From positions 3,979,001 to 4,043,000 of the forward strand of contig NZ_CP149510.1 in the NCBI RefSeq assembly GCF_040126305.1: a stretch of 64,000 nucleotides of DNA. The letters are read 5' to 3'. The first letter of the stretch is position 1, and every line of letters starts with the position of its first letter. The position numbers and the translations under genes were made by a program. Positions 11,115-18,382 of this stretch are shown in pieces. The notes beneath the pieces are model-generated. The model searched no databases, was not told the origin of the DNA, and saw only the letters and a program-made list of their open reading frames with translations. Source of the stretch: Pararhizobium sp. A13. GTDB lineage: Bacteria; Pseudomonadota; Alphaproteobacteria; Rhizobiales; Rhizobiaceae.

Positions 11115-12209
11115 CTAAACCTCCGCACGAGGGTCGGCAGACCAGACCGAGTGCATGAAGCCGCGCTCGATCAACTGTTCCGGCGATGAATATTTCAGCG
11201 TATTTTCATAGACGAAATCGAGTTCGCCGCTGGCGGCCACCGTGTCGAGGACGCGCTGATACTCGCGCGCGCCGCCGAAATACTGCTTGTCTTCCACGGC
11301 CTGACGGGTTTTCTCGTGATAATCGGCAAAGAACTTGAAATGCAGCAGCACACCGGAGATCGGCGAGAAATTGCGGTCGAAGGGCAGCGGCTGATGGATG
11401 CTGACGCCGAAGCTGCAATCGTCGTCCCAGTACATCAGCGGATATTTCATCATCTCGGCTTCGGCCGCAAACTTGCGCCGCCGCGGACCGCCGGCAAGGC
11501 TGAGGAAACGCTTGGTCTTCTCGATGACGTAGCCGCTGCCGTCAACGCAATCGGCAACGTCCCAGGGCATGGCATCCGTCGAACCGTCGAAGGCAAAGGC
11601 GCTCACCTTTCCGCCGGGATACATGTCGATCATCGGCGCTGCGAACCGGCGTACGCCGAGGCTTTCTAGCCGGGCGATCAACTCCGGCAGCGGCCGTTCG
11701 AAACAGCGATCGTAGACGAGGTACTCATCGGCGTCGATGTTGAGATACCAGCGGTTCTTGCCGTAGCGGGCAAACAGGGCTTCGCGCCACAGCTTGCCGC
11801 GCCTTGCCTCGCGATAGCGCACACCCGAGGTCCAGACGTCGACGTCGGGCTCGGCGCAGAGCAACTCGCGCGTACCATCCGTCGATTGATCGTCGACGCA
11901 GATGAAGCGGGTCACGCCCAGCCGGCGATAGTGCGCAAGCAGCGAGCGCATGAACTTGAGATCGTTATGTGCCAGGAAAAGCAGCGGAACATCCGCGCTC
12001 CGCAACGGCCGGAAGGTGGCCGGCGACAAAAGCGACAGCGGCACCGCTTCGGTTTTGCTCTTTCGCCGGGATGCGACACGACGGCTGTCGAGCCAGGTCC
12101 CGAACCGGTGAAAGAGCGTGCGGCCGTAGTCGAAATCGCCGGGATTGCGAAACGGATATGGGGATTGCCGCTTGTTCACTGCCAGTTCTGTCCGATCGGC
12201 CGTTGTCAT
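11115..12209 (-). CDS. GT2-type glycosyltransferase, first gene of the LPS run
   Basis: Putative LPS glycosyltransferase of 364 residues with a GT-A fold: FICVDDQSTDGTRELL near residue 100 and the DxD motif WYLNIDADEYLVYD near residue 155, as in the Glyco_tranf_2_4 group. The start at 12209 (MTTADRTELAV) has GGAAAGACTT directly before it; an in-frame start at 12227 lacks a site. The N-terminal 60 residues are polar and variable. It heads the minus-strand run that continues into the acyltransferase, and its upstream region is shared with the divergent trxB gene. Confidence 0.75.
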   Translation of the reverse strand: MTTADRTELAVNKRQSPYPFRNPGDFDYGRTLFHRFGTWLDSRRVASRRKSKTEAVPLSLLSPATFRPLRSADVPLLFLAHNDLKFMRSLLAHYRRLGVTRFICVDDQSTDGTRELLCAEPDVDVWTSGVRYREARRGKLWREALFARYGKNRWYLNIDADEYLVYDRCFERPLPELIARLESLGVRRFAAPMIDMYPGGKVSAFAFDGSTDAMPWDVADCVDGSGYVIEKTKRFLSLAGGPRRRKFAAEAEMMKYPLMYWDDDCSFGVSIHQPLPFDRNFSPISGVLLHFKFFADYHEKTRQAVEDKQYFGGAREYQRVLDTVAASGELDFVYENTLKYSSPEQLIERGFMHSVWSADPRAEV

Positions 12210-12254
12210 AAGTCTTTCCGGTAACACGTATTAGGATTAAAAAACGAGAGCGTC

Positions 12255-12271
12255 TGTGCATGCCATGCACA
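12255..12271. promoter_or_regulatory. 17-bp dyad between the LPS run and trxB
   Basis: TGTGCATG-C-CATGCACA has perfect 8-base arms and contains a T-N11-A core, the usual shape of a LysR-type operator. It lies 46 bases upstream of the GT2 start (minus) and 164 bases upstream of trxB (+). The LsrB-type regulator encoded after trxB is a candidate binder, as inference. Confidence 0.45.
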
Positions 12272-12434
12272 AAAACCTCGCCAAACCGGGGCAACCGGGC
12301 AACACATCTGTGTGTATCAACGGCACTGCCCTTGAAACAGGGCCGCGGGAATCCCTAGACTAAGAGGCAATTTCTCACCATATGACGAAGTCGGGGCGAA
12401 ACTATACCGTCCCTGCGATCGAAGGACCCGGCTC

Positions 12435-13409
12435 ATGACTGCCCGACACACCAAAGTTCTCATCATCGGCTCAGGCCCGGCTGGTTACACCGCCGCCATC
12501 TATTCGGCGCGCGCAATGCTCAATCCGGTTCTGATCGCCGGCATGGAACAGGGTGGCCAGTTGATGATCACCACCGATGTCGAGAACTATCCGGGTTATG
12601 CCGATCCAGTCCAGGGGCCGTGGATGATGGAGCAGATGCTGAAGCAGGCCCAACATGTCGGCGCCGAGATCGTCAATGATCTCGTCACCAGCGTCGATGT
12701 CTCGGTGCGGCCGTTCAAGCTCGCGACCGACAGCGGCACCGACTGGACGGCCGACGTCCTGATCATCGCCACCGGCGCCAAGGCCAAATGGCTCGGCATC
12801 GAGAGCGAGGCCACCTTCCAGGGTTTCGGCGTTTCGGCCTGCGCCACCTGCGACGGCTTCTTCTATCGCAACAAGGACGTGATCGTCGTCGGCGGGGGCA
12901 ACTCGGCCGTCGAGGAGGCGCTCTATCTTGCAAACCTTGCCAAGACCGTGACGATCATTCACCGGCGCGACAGCTTCCGCTCGGAAAAAATCCTGCAGGA
13001 ACGGCTTTTCGCCAAGGAAAACATCAAGGTGATCTGGGATCACGAGGTTGTCGAATATCTCGGCAGCCCGGCCAAGCCACCGATGCCGGCTTCGGTCAAC
13101 GGCGTCAAGCTGCGCAACACCCGTACCGGCGAGACGAGCGAAATGCCCATCGACGGCGTCTTCGTCGCGATCGGCCATGCGCCGGCGGTCGAGCTCTTCA
13201 AGGACAAGCTGCGCCTGAAGCCGAACGGCTATCTTTGGACGGCCGCCGATTCGACCGCCACTGACGTGCCCGGCGTCTACGCGGCCGGCGACGTGACGGA
13301 CGACATCTATCGCCAGGCGGTCACGGCCGCCGGAATGGGCTGCATGGCGGCGCTCGAAGCGGAAAAATATCTGGCGGGCCATATGCCCGTCGCAATTGCG
13401 GCCGAATAG
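12435..13409 (+). CDS. trxB: Thioredoxin-disulfide reductase
   Basis: FAD enzyme that uses NADPH to reduce thioredoxin in the cytosol. The product has 324 residues. Seen: FAD motif IGSGPAGYTAA (residues 11-21), redox-active CATC (136-139), NADPH motif VVGGGNSAVEEALYL, and the C-terminal AAGDVTDDIYRQAVTAAG FAD-contact segment. It is followed 38 or more bases downstream by the LysR gene on the same strand, an order conserved in rhizobia. The gap of 225 bases to the divergent LPS run holds the dyad at 12255. Confidence 0.97.
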   Translation: MTARHTKVLIIGSGPAGYTAAIYSARAMLNPVLIAGMEQGGQLMITTDVENYPGYADPVQGPWMMEQMLKQAQHVGAEIVNDLVTSVDVSVRPFKLATDSGTDWTADVLIIATGAKAKWLGIESEATFQGFGVSACATCDGFFYRNKDVIVVGGGNSAVEEALYLANLAKTVTIIHRRDSFRSEKILQERLFAKENIKVIWDHEVVEYLGSPAKPPMPASVNGVKLRNTRTGETSEMPIDGVFVAIGHAPAVELFKDKLRLKPNGYLWTAADSTATDVPGVYAAGDVTDDIYRQAVTAAGMGCMAALEAEKYLAGHMPVAIAAE

Positions 13410-13522
13410 AAGCCGCAAACAATTGGAGCGGGAATCCTCGCTCCTGAGTGGGAACAGACAATCAGCTCTCTGGCGGGAAACAACGAGGCCGTTTTCCGCC
13501 ACGAGCCTTTATGGGGGGCTCC

Positions 13523-14419
13523 ATGCCGCTAGACTGGGACAAACTGCGCATTTTCCATGCGGCGGCGGAAGCGGGATCTTTCACCCATGCGGCCGACAAG
13601 CTGCATCTCTCCCAATCGGCCATCAGCCGCCAGGTGAGCTCGCTCGAGCAGGATGTCGGCATCAAGCTGTTCCATCGCCATGCCCGCGGCCTGATCCTCA
13701 CCGAACAGGGCGAAATCCTCTATCGCACCGCCCACGAAGTGCTGATGAAGCTCGAAAGCGTCAAGGTCCAGCTGACCGAGACCACCGACAAGCCGAGCGG
13801 CAAGCTGCGCATCACCACCACCGTCGGTCTCGGCCAAGGCTGGCTCACCGACAAGGTGCAGGAATTCCTGTCGCTCTATCCGGAAATGCAGGTGCAGCTG
13901 ATCCTCGACAACGAGGAGCTGGACGTCAACATGCGCCATGCCGACTGCGCCATCCGGCTGCGCCAGCCACAGCAATCGGACCTCATCCAGCGCAAGCTCT
14001 TCACCGTGCATATGCATGTCTATGCCGCGCCGTCCTACATCAACAAATACGGCGAGCCGCAGTCGATCGACGATCTCGACAATCACCGCATCATCACCTT
14101 CGGCGAGCCTGCGCCGAACTACCTGCTCGACGTCAACTGGCTGGAGATCGCCGGGCGCGACTCGGACAATCCCCGCCCCTCGCATCTGCAGATCAACAGC
14201 CAGACCTCGATCAAGCGCGCCTGCCTGCTCGGCATCGGCATCGCCATGATGCCCGACTATATCGTCGGCCGCGATCCCGGCCTCATTCAACTGCCGATCG
14301 GCGCCGACATTCCGTCCTTCGACACCTATTTCTGCTATCCGGACGAGATGAAGAACGCGGCAAAGCTGAAAGTCTTCCGCGATTTCATTGTCGCAAAGGC
14401 GCGCAACTGGAATTTCTAG
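13523..14419 (+). CDS. lsrB: LysR-family regulator, LsrB/VtlR type
   Basis: LysR-type transcription factor of 298 residues: N-terminal winged HTH (RIFHAAAEAGSFTHAADKLH) and a periplasmic-binding-protein-like effector domain. Located after trxB and before the AbcR sRNA pair, it is the positional orthologue of S. meliloti LsrB and Agrobacterium/Brucella VtlR, which are reported to control LPS genes and AbcR RNAs and, in LsrB, to sense oxidants through cysteines. Cysteines here are at 142, 234 and 271. The ATG at 13523 follows GGGGGG; ATG 13511 adds four residues and is a real alternative. Downstream sequence has no obvious terminator. Confidence 0.85.
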   Translation: MPLDWDKLRIFHAAAEAGSFTHAADKLHLSQSAISRQVSSLEQDVGIKLFHRHARGLILTEQGEILYRTAHEVLMKLESVKVQLTETTDKPSGKLRITTTVGLGQGWLTDKVQEFLSLYPEMQVQLILDNEELDVNMRHADCAIRLRQPQQSDLIQRKLFTVHMHVYAAPSYINKYGEPQSIDDLDNHRIITFGEPAPNYLLDVNWLEIAGRDSDNPRPSHLQINSQTSIKRACLLGIGIAMMPDYIVGRDPGLIQLPIGADIPSFDTYFCYPDEMKNAAKLKVFRDFIVAKARNWNF

Positions 14420-14521
14420 AGCCGCCTTCGCAGTTGCACAAAAAATGTTCTCTACATTCCTTCTAGACAAACTACTGTTTTAACTCGTTTTTTGCCAGCG
14501 CCTTAATAACCTCAACGGCAT

Positions 14522-14539
14522 AAGCGATTTAAATCGCTT
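14522..14539. promoter_or_regulatory. Perfect 18-bp palindrome upstream of AbcR copy 1
   Basis: AAGCGATTT-AAATCGCTT is fully self-complementary and sits in a low-GC stretch about 87 bases before the first sRNA start and about 100 bases after the lsrB stop. It lacks a GC stem or T run and is not a terminator. Possibly a protein binding site; nothing more can be said. Confidence 0.4.
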
Positions 14540-14591
14540 GAAAAATTAGCAGGGCTGCGTCCGGCACATGGCTGTCATGCATATTAAATGA

Positions 14592-14620
14592 TTGAAGTTC
14601 GCCCAAAAAACCATCATATC
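14592..14620 (+). promoter_or_regulatory. Promoter of AbcR copy 1
   Basis: TTGAAG (14592-14597), 17-base spacer, CATATC (14615-14620); the RNA would start about 14626. The same arrangement is repeated before copy 2. Confidence 0.7.
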
Positions 14621-14625
14621 GACTG

Positions 14626-14747
14626 CAGCTGATGCAGTTTGGTGGCTTTTTTCCTCCCAGTGCCACCGCAGCAGCTGTTCCCCTCTGGAGGTTTAATTAC
14701 CTTCATAACTATAAAGGGCCCAAGTTTTCTTGTGGCCCTCTTTTTTT
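14626..14747 (+). ncRNA. abcR1: AbcR-type trans-acting small RNA, copy 1
   Basis: Hfq-linked small RNA of about 122 bases that silences ABC-transporter and other mRNAs in rhizobia, Agrobacterium and Brucella by pairing at ribosome sites. Seen: an outer stem CAGCTG/CAGCTG enclosing GGTGGC/GCCACC (14641-14646 with 14662-14667) whose loop shows CCTCCCAG, an anti-ribosome-site motif; a second exposed motif CCCCTCTGGAGG; and a terminator hairpin AGGGCC/GGCCCT followed by TTTTTTT. Tandem position between lsrB/vtlR and arsR matches the known AbcR1/AbcR2 (SmelC411/412) locus. Which copy is called 1 or 2 is arbitrary here. Confidence 0.85.
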
Positions 14748-14800
14748 GCCTTGATTTCAGGCACATCCCTAAAGTTGCAATTTTTCCTCGGCGCTGCGGG

Positions 14801-14829
14801 TTGAAATCCGGAAACCACTTTCCCATATC
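14801..14829 (+). promoter_or_regulatory. Promoter of AbcR copy 2
   Basis: TTGAAA (14801-14806), 17-base spacer, CATATC (14824-14829), start near 14835. Same -10 hexamer and spacing as copy 1; the upstream bases differ, so the two copies could respond to different activators. Confidence 0.7.
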
Positions 14830-14834
14830 CAATC

Positions 14835-14953
14835 CAGCTGATGCAGATGGTGGTCTTTTTTCCTCCCAGTGCCACCGCAGCAGCTGTTCCCCTCTGGAGG
14901 TTTTTGACCTTCACACCTAAAGGGCCCGGTTTCTCCAGTGGCCCTCTTTTTTT
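14835..14953 (+). ncRNA. abcR2: AbcR-type trans-acting small RNA, copy 2
   Basis: Second copy, about 119 bases. From CAGCTGATGCAG through the CCTCCCAG loop, GCCACCGCAGCAGCTG and CCCCTCTGGAGG it is nearly identical to copy 1; it differs in the linker before the terminator and in the terminator loop (AGGGCC...GGCCCT, then T7). The strict conservation of the two C/U-rich target-pairing motifs against variable linkers supports a functional RNA pair rather than a chance duplication. Confidence 0.85.
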
Positions 14954-14984
14954 GCCCAGAATTTCCCCTTCACAGAGTCGTGAC

Positions 14985-15013
14985 TTGAATATCGGAAAAT
15001 TCCGATCTACATA
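14985..15013 (+). promoter_or_regulatory. arsR promoter with operator between -35 and -10
   Basis: TTGAAT (14985-14990), 17 bases, TACATA (15008-15013). The spacer is almost exactly the inverted repeat ATCGGAA-AA-TTCCGAT (14991-15006), and a third half-site ATCGGAA follows at 15013-15020. A repressor bound here would block polymerase, as expected for ArsR autorepression. Confidence 0.7.
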
Positions 15014-15049
15014 TCGGAATATCGAGATTTAGCGATACAGAGCCGATCG

Positions 15050-15343
15050 ATGGACAGGGACGAAATCCTGAAAGCACTGGCACATCCCAAACGGATCGAC
15101 ATGCTGGGCTGGATGAAGGAACCGGAAGCGCATTTTTCCGACCAGCATCATCCGCTGGACATGGGCATCTGCGCCAGCCAGTTCGAGCGCTGCGGTCTTT
15201 CGCAGTCGACCGTCTCCGGCCATCTGGCGATCCTGCAGCGCGCAGGTCTCGTGACCACCAAACGCGTTGGCCAGTGGATTTTCTACAAACGGAACGAGGA
15301 GACCATCCAGGCGTTCCTGAAAGACATTGGCAACACGCTCTGA
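15050..15343 (+). CDS. ArsR-family transcriptional repressor
   Basis: Small winged-helix repressor of 97 residues. The recognition helix reads SQSTVSGHLAILQRAGLVTT (residues 51-70) with the wing VGQWIFYKRNEE. Cysteines at 41 and 48 precede the recognition helix, a place where ArsR proteins hold metal or redox sensing thiols. It is the gene following the AbcR pair, as in S. meliloti. A dyad operator lies in its own promoter, and the Old Yellow Enzyme gene follows 69 bases later without a terminator, suggesting a two-gene unit. The inducer is unknown. Confidence 0.88.
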   Translation: MDRDEILKALAHPKRIDMLGWMKEPEAHFSDQHHPLDMGICASQFERCGLSQSTVSGHLAILQRAGLVTTKRVGQWIFYKRNEETIQAFLKDIGNTL

Positions 15344-15412
15344 CGGCGATCCGCCCGCCAGCCCTTATCCTCCCAGGATGACTAACCCCGCAACAAACGA
15401 AAAGGACTTCCC

Positions 15413-16537
15413 ATGACTTCCCTCTTCGACCCGATCAAGATCGGCAACATCGAGCTTGCTAACCGCATCGTGATGGCGCCGCTGACGCGCAACCGCTCCC
15501 CGGGCGCCGTTCCGAACACGCTGAACGTCACCTACTACGAACAGCGCGCCACCGCCGGCCTCTTGATCACCGAAGCGACTGCGATCACCCATCAGGGCCA
15601 GGGTTATGCCGACGTCCCCGGCCTCTACAGCAAGGAAGCACTGGACGGGTGGAGGCAAGTAACTACCGCGGTGCACAAGGCTGGCGGCAAGATCGTCGTG
15701 CAGATGTGGCATGTCGGCCGGATCTCCCACACCTCGCTGCAGCCGAACGGCGGCAAGCCGGTGTCGGCCTCGGCCATCCAGGCAAAATCGAAGACCTATC
15801 TGATCAACGAAGACGGCACGGGCACGTTCGCCGAGACCTCCGAGCCCCGCGCGCTCGAGCTCGCCGAAATTCCGGGCATCCTCGAAGACTACCGCAAGGC
15901 GGCCCGTGCGGCCATCGAAGCCGGTTTCGACGGCGTCGAGATCCATGCGGCCAATGGCTACCTCATAGACCAGTTCCTGCGTTCCGGCTCGAACGTGCGC
16001 ACCGACCAGTATGGCGGACCGATCGAGAACCGTGCCCGCTTCCTGTTCGAAGTTGTCGACGTCATTGCCAAGGAAATCGGCGAAGGCCGCACCGGCATCC
16101 GCATTTCGCCGGTGACGCCCGCCAATGACTCGTCCGATCCGGACGCGCAGACGCTCTTCACCTACGTCGTTGAAGGTCTCGCGAAATACAAACTCGCCTA
16201 TATCCACATCATCGAAGGTGCGACCGGCGGCCCGCGCGATTTCCAGCAGGGTGACAAGCCGTTCGACTACAAGGCGTTGTGCCAGGCCTATGAAAAGGCG
16301 GGCGGCGAAGCCGCATGGATGACCAACAACGGCTACGACCGCGAACTCGCCATTGAGGCCGTCGAGCAGGGCAAGACCGACCTCGTCGCCTTCGGCAAGC
16401 CGTTCATCGCCAATCCGGACCTGGTGCAGCGCCTGAAGGACAAAGCGCCGCTCAACACGCCGGACCAGGCTACCTTCTACGGCGGCGGCGCCAAGGGCTA
16501 TACGGACTATCCGCTGCTTGAACAAAAGGTCGCGTGA
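15413..16537 (+). CDS. Old Yellow Enzyme family flavin oxidoreductase (NemA-like)
   Basis: FMN enzyme of 374 residues that reduces electrophilic alkenes, quinones, maleimides or nitro compounds with NAD(P)H. It has the full TIM-barrel pattern: NRIVMAPLTRNR near residue 17, HxxN-type substrate pair in EIHAANGYL (His178, Asn181, Tyr183), RTDQYGGPIENRARF and the end FGKPFIANPDL. The start has AAAAGGA upstream. It shares a likely transcript with arsR, so the repressor may be relieved by the electrophiles this enzyme removes; that link is an inference. Confidence 0.93.
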   Translation: MTSLFDPIKIGNIELANRIVMAPLTRNRSPGAVPNTLNVTYYEQRATAGLLITEATAITHQGQGYADVPGLYSKEALDGWRQVTTAVHKAGGKIVVQMWHVGRISHTSLQPNGGKPVSASAIQAKSKTYLINEDGTGTFAETSEPRALELAEIPGILEDYRKAARAAIEAGFDGVEIHAANGYLIDQFLRSGSNVRTDQYGGPIENRARFLFEVVDVIAKEIGEGRTGIRISPVTPANDSSDPDAQTLFTYVVEGLAKYKLAYIHIIEGATGGPRDFQQGDKPFDYKALCQAYEKAGGEAAWMTNNGYDRELAIEAVEQGKTDLVAFGKPFIANPDLVQRLKDKAPLNTPDQATFYGGGAKGYTDYPLLEQKVA

Positions 16538-16540
16538 GCC

Positions 16541-16665
16541 TTCACCCTCCCCTTGAGGGGGAGGGTCTGCACGCAGTGCCGGGGTGGGGTGACCCACGGT
16601 GCTCACCTCACGATCACCCCCACCCGCCGCCTCGCTGCGACCTCCCCCCTCAAGGGGGAGGTGGG
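16541..16665. repeat. Palindromic repeat, CCTCCCC family
   Basis: Two hairpins flank a complementary middle: ACCCTCCCC-TTGA-GGGGGAGGGT (16544-16566) and ACCTCCCCCCTCAAGGGGGAGGT (near 16640-16662), with GGGGTGGGGTGA and TCACCCCCACCC between them, so the whole element can fold into one cross. A shorter copy lies at 46609-46708. It follows the OYE stop by a few bases and may end its transcript. Confidence 0.65.
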
Positions 16666-16859
16666 AACGCCCTCGCCGAGCGTTCCACGGCATGATTCAT
16701 CGAGGATGGCTGTGATGCGGGCCGATCCCGCATGTCGCCGAAATTGCGGCGGCGGAACTCGCCAATTGCGCCTGGGCAGTCGGCAATTCGGCATGATTTA
16801 CCGGCTGTACAACGCTGTCATCCCGGCCTAGAGCTTCGGCAAACTGCTGGAGAAACCTG
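16666..16859. other. Gap without a gene
   Basis: About 190 bases of GC-rich sequence between the repeat and the acetyltransferase gene. No open frame with a ribosome site, RNA fold or dyad was seen. A weak AGAAACCTG precedes the next start. Confidence 0.4.
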
Positions 16860-17363
16860 ATGCACCTGCGCGACGCCGAAGACGCCGATCTGCCCGCAAT
16901 CCGAGACATCTACAACGATGCCGTGCTGAACACGACGGCGATCTGGAACGACACGCAGGTGGACCTGGAAAACCGCGCCACTTGGCTGGCCGCGCGCCGG
17001 CGGCTTGGGTATCCGGTACTGGTGGCGGTCGCCGACGATGGCACGATCGCGGGCTATGCCTCCTTCGGCGACTGGCGGGCCTTCGACGGCTATCGTCACA
17101 CGGTCGAGCATTCGGTCTATGTCGAGAAGAACCAGCGCGGCGGCGGCATTGGCAAAATGCTGATGCTGGCCCTGATCGACCGCGCAGCCGCCTGCGGCAA
17201 ACATGTGATGGTCGCCGGCATCGAGGCGAACAACGAAGCCTCGATCCGGCTGCACGAGAAACTCGGCTTCGAGATCACCGGCCAGATGAAGGAGGTCGGC
17301 ACCAAGTTCGGCCGGTGGCTGGACCTGACCTTCATGCAACTGACGTTGCCGGACCACAGATAG
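16860..17363 (+). CDS. GNAT acetyltransferase, phosphinothricin-acetyltransferase-like
   Basis: N-acetyltransferase of 167 residues. It has the Pat/Bar/MnaT pattern: IRDIYNDAVLNTTAIW at the start, the middle EHSVYVEKNQRGGGIGKMLM acetyl-CoA loop (Q/R-x-x-G-x-G at about residue 97), and AGIEANNEASIRLHEKLGF. Family members acetylate methionine derivatives or the herbicide phosphinothricin; the natural substrate here is unknown. Start ATG at 16860. It lies 46 bases before the transglycosylase gene. Confidence 0.88.
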   Translation: MHLRDAEDADLPAIRDIYNDAVLNTTAIWNDTQVDLENRATWLAARRRLGYPVLVAVADDGTIAGYASFGDWRAFDGYRHTVEHSVYVEKNQRGGGIGKMLMLALIDRAAACGKHVMVAGIEANNEASIRLHEKLGFEITGQMKEVGTKFGRWLDLTFMQLTLPDHR

Positions 17364-17409
17364 ACCATCTCCCGATTCTGCCGCATCGGTGCTATCAAGG
17401 GCCGTCGAG

Positions 17410-18378
17410 ATGTTTGGCGGACGGGTCCCTGAGCGGATGAGGCACAAAAGACGGCGGCATGATCGGGCGAGGCTTGCGGCACCATTAACCGCAATCTTCA
17501 GCATCGTCACGATCTCAAGCCCGCCCGTCGCCTTTGCCCAATCGGAATGGCGCTCGCCACCCTGCGTTTACTCCGCGACAACAGCAGATACAACGCTCTG
17601 CGTTCGCGCCCACAGCTATAACCGCGACATCTGCACCGCGCTTGGGCATTTCGCCAAGACGAATGCCTTGCCGCCCGATTTCTTCGCGCGGCTGATCTGG
17701 AAGGAAAGCCTGTTCCTGCCGGATGCCGTCAGCCCGAAGGGGGCCGAGGGCATCGCGCAATTCATCCCCTCGACGGCGAAGCTGCGCGGTCTTTCCAACA
17801 GCTTCGATGCCCTGGAAGCCCTGGGGAAATCGGCCGAATATCTCGATGACCTGCGCGACCGCTTCGGCAATCTCGGCCTTGCCGCCGCCGCCTACAATGC
17901 CGGTGAAAGCGGGCTGGAGACATTTCTGCGCACCGGCAACCTGCCTCATGAGACGCGTGCCTATGTGCTCGCCATCACCGCCCATCCGGTGGAGGAATGG
18001 AAGGACAATCCGCCGGCGACGCTCGATCTCAGGCTCGACAAGGACAAGCCGTTCTACGACGCCTGCACCGCCCTTGCCGACAAGCGCCGCCTCAAGGAAG
18101 TGGTGTTCGAGGAAGAAGGCACCTGGGCGCCCTGGGGCGCGCAACTTTCGGCACATTTCCAGAAATCCGTGGCCCAGCGGCTGTTCCTCGCCACGATCAA
18201 GCGCATGCCATCGCCGCTCAATGCGGAAAAGCCGCTGATCCTACGGGAGCGCAACCGGGCCTTCGGCAACCGGCTGCGCTATGCGGCCCGCATCGGTCGC
18301 GAGACAAGACGCGAGGCCGATGCGGTCTGCTCCGAAATCCGCAAGGGCGGCGGCGCCTGCATCGTGTTCAAGAACTGA
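17410..18378 (+). CDS. Secreted lytic transglycosylase (SLT domain)
   Basis: Periplasmic murein hydrolase of about 322 residues that cuts glycan strands to anhydromuropeptides. The SLT fold is seen at about residues 80-190: LIWKESLFLPDAVSPKGAEG with the catalytic Glu in WKES, IAQFIPSTAK, and AAAYNAGESGLE. A signal peptide follows a basic n-region (RHKRRRHDRARL, then a hydrophobic core ending VAFAQ). The ATG at 17410 has AAGGG; GTG 17389 and ATG 17437 are alternatives. A C-terminal half of about 120 residues with four cysteines has no known fold that I recognise. Confidence 0.85.
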   Translation: MFGGRVPERMRHKRRRHDRARLAAPLTAIFSIVTISSPPVAFAQSEWRSPPCVYSATTADTTLCVRAHSYNRDICTALGHFAKTNALPPDFFARLIWKESLFLPDAVSPKGAEGIAQFIPSTAKLRGLSNSFDALEALGKSAEYLDDLRDRFGNLGLAAAAYNAGESGLETFLRTGNLPHETRAYVLAITAHPVEEWKDNPPATLDLRLDKDKPFYDACTALADKRRLKEVVFEEEGTWAPWGAQLSAHFQKSVAQRLFLATIKRMPSPLNAEKPLILRERNRAFGNRLRYAARIGRETRREADAVCSEIRKGGGACIVFKN

Positions 18379-18382
18379 GGCC

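Noticed and set aside
14614..15032. Short open frames in the AbcR region
   Set aside because: They read through the sRNA stems and terminators; noncoding interpretation is far stronger.
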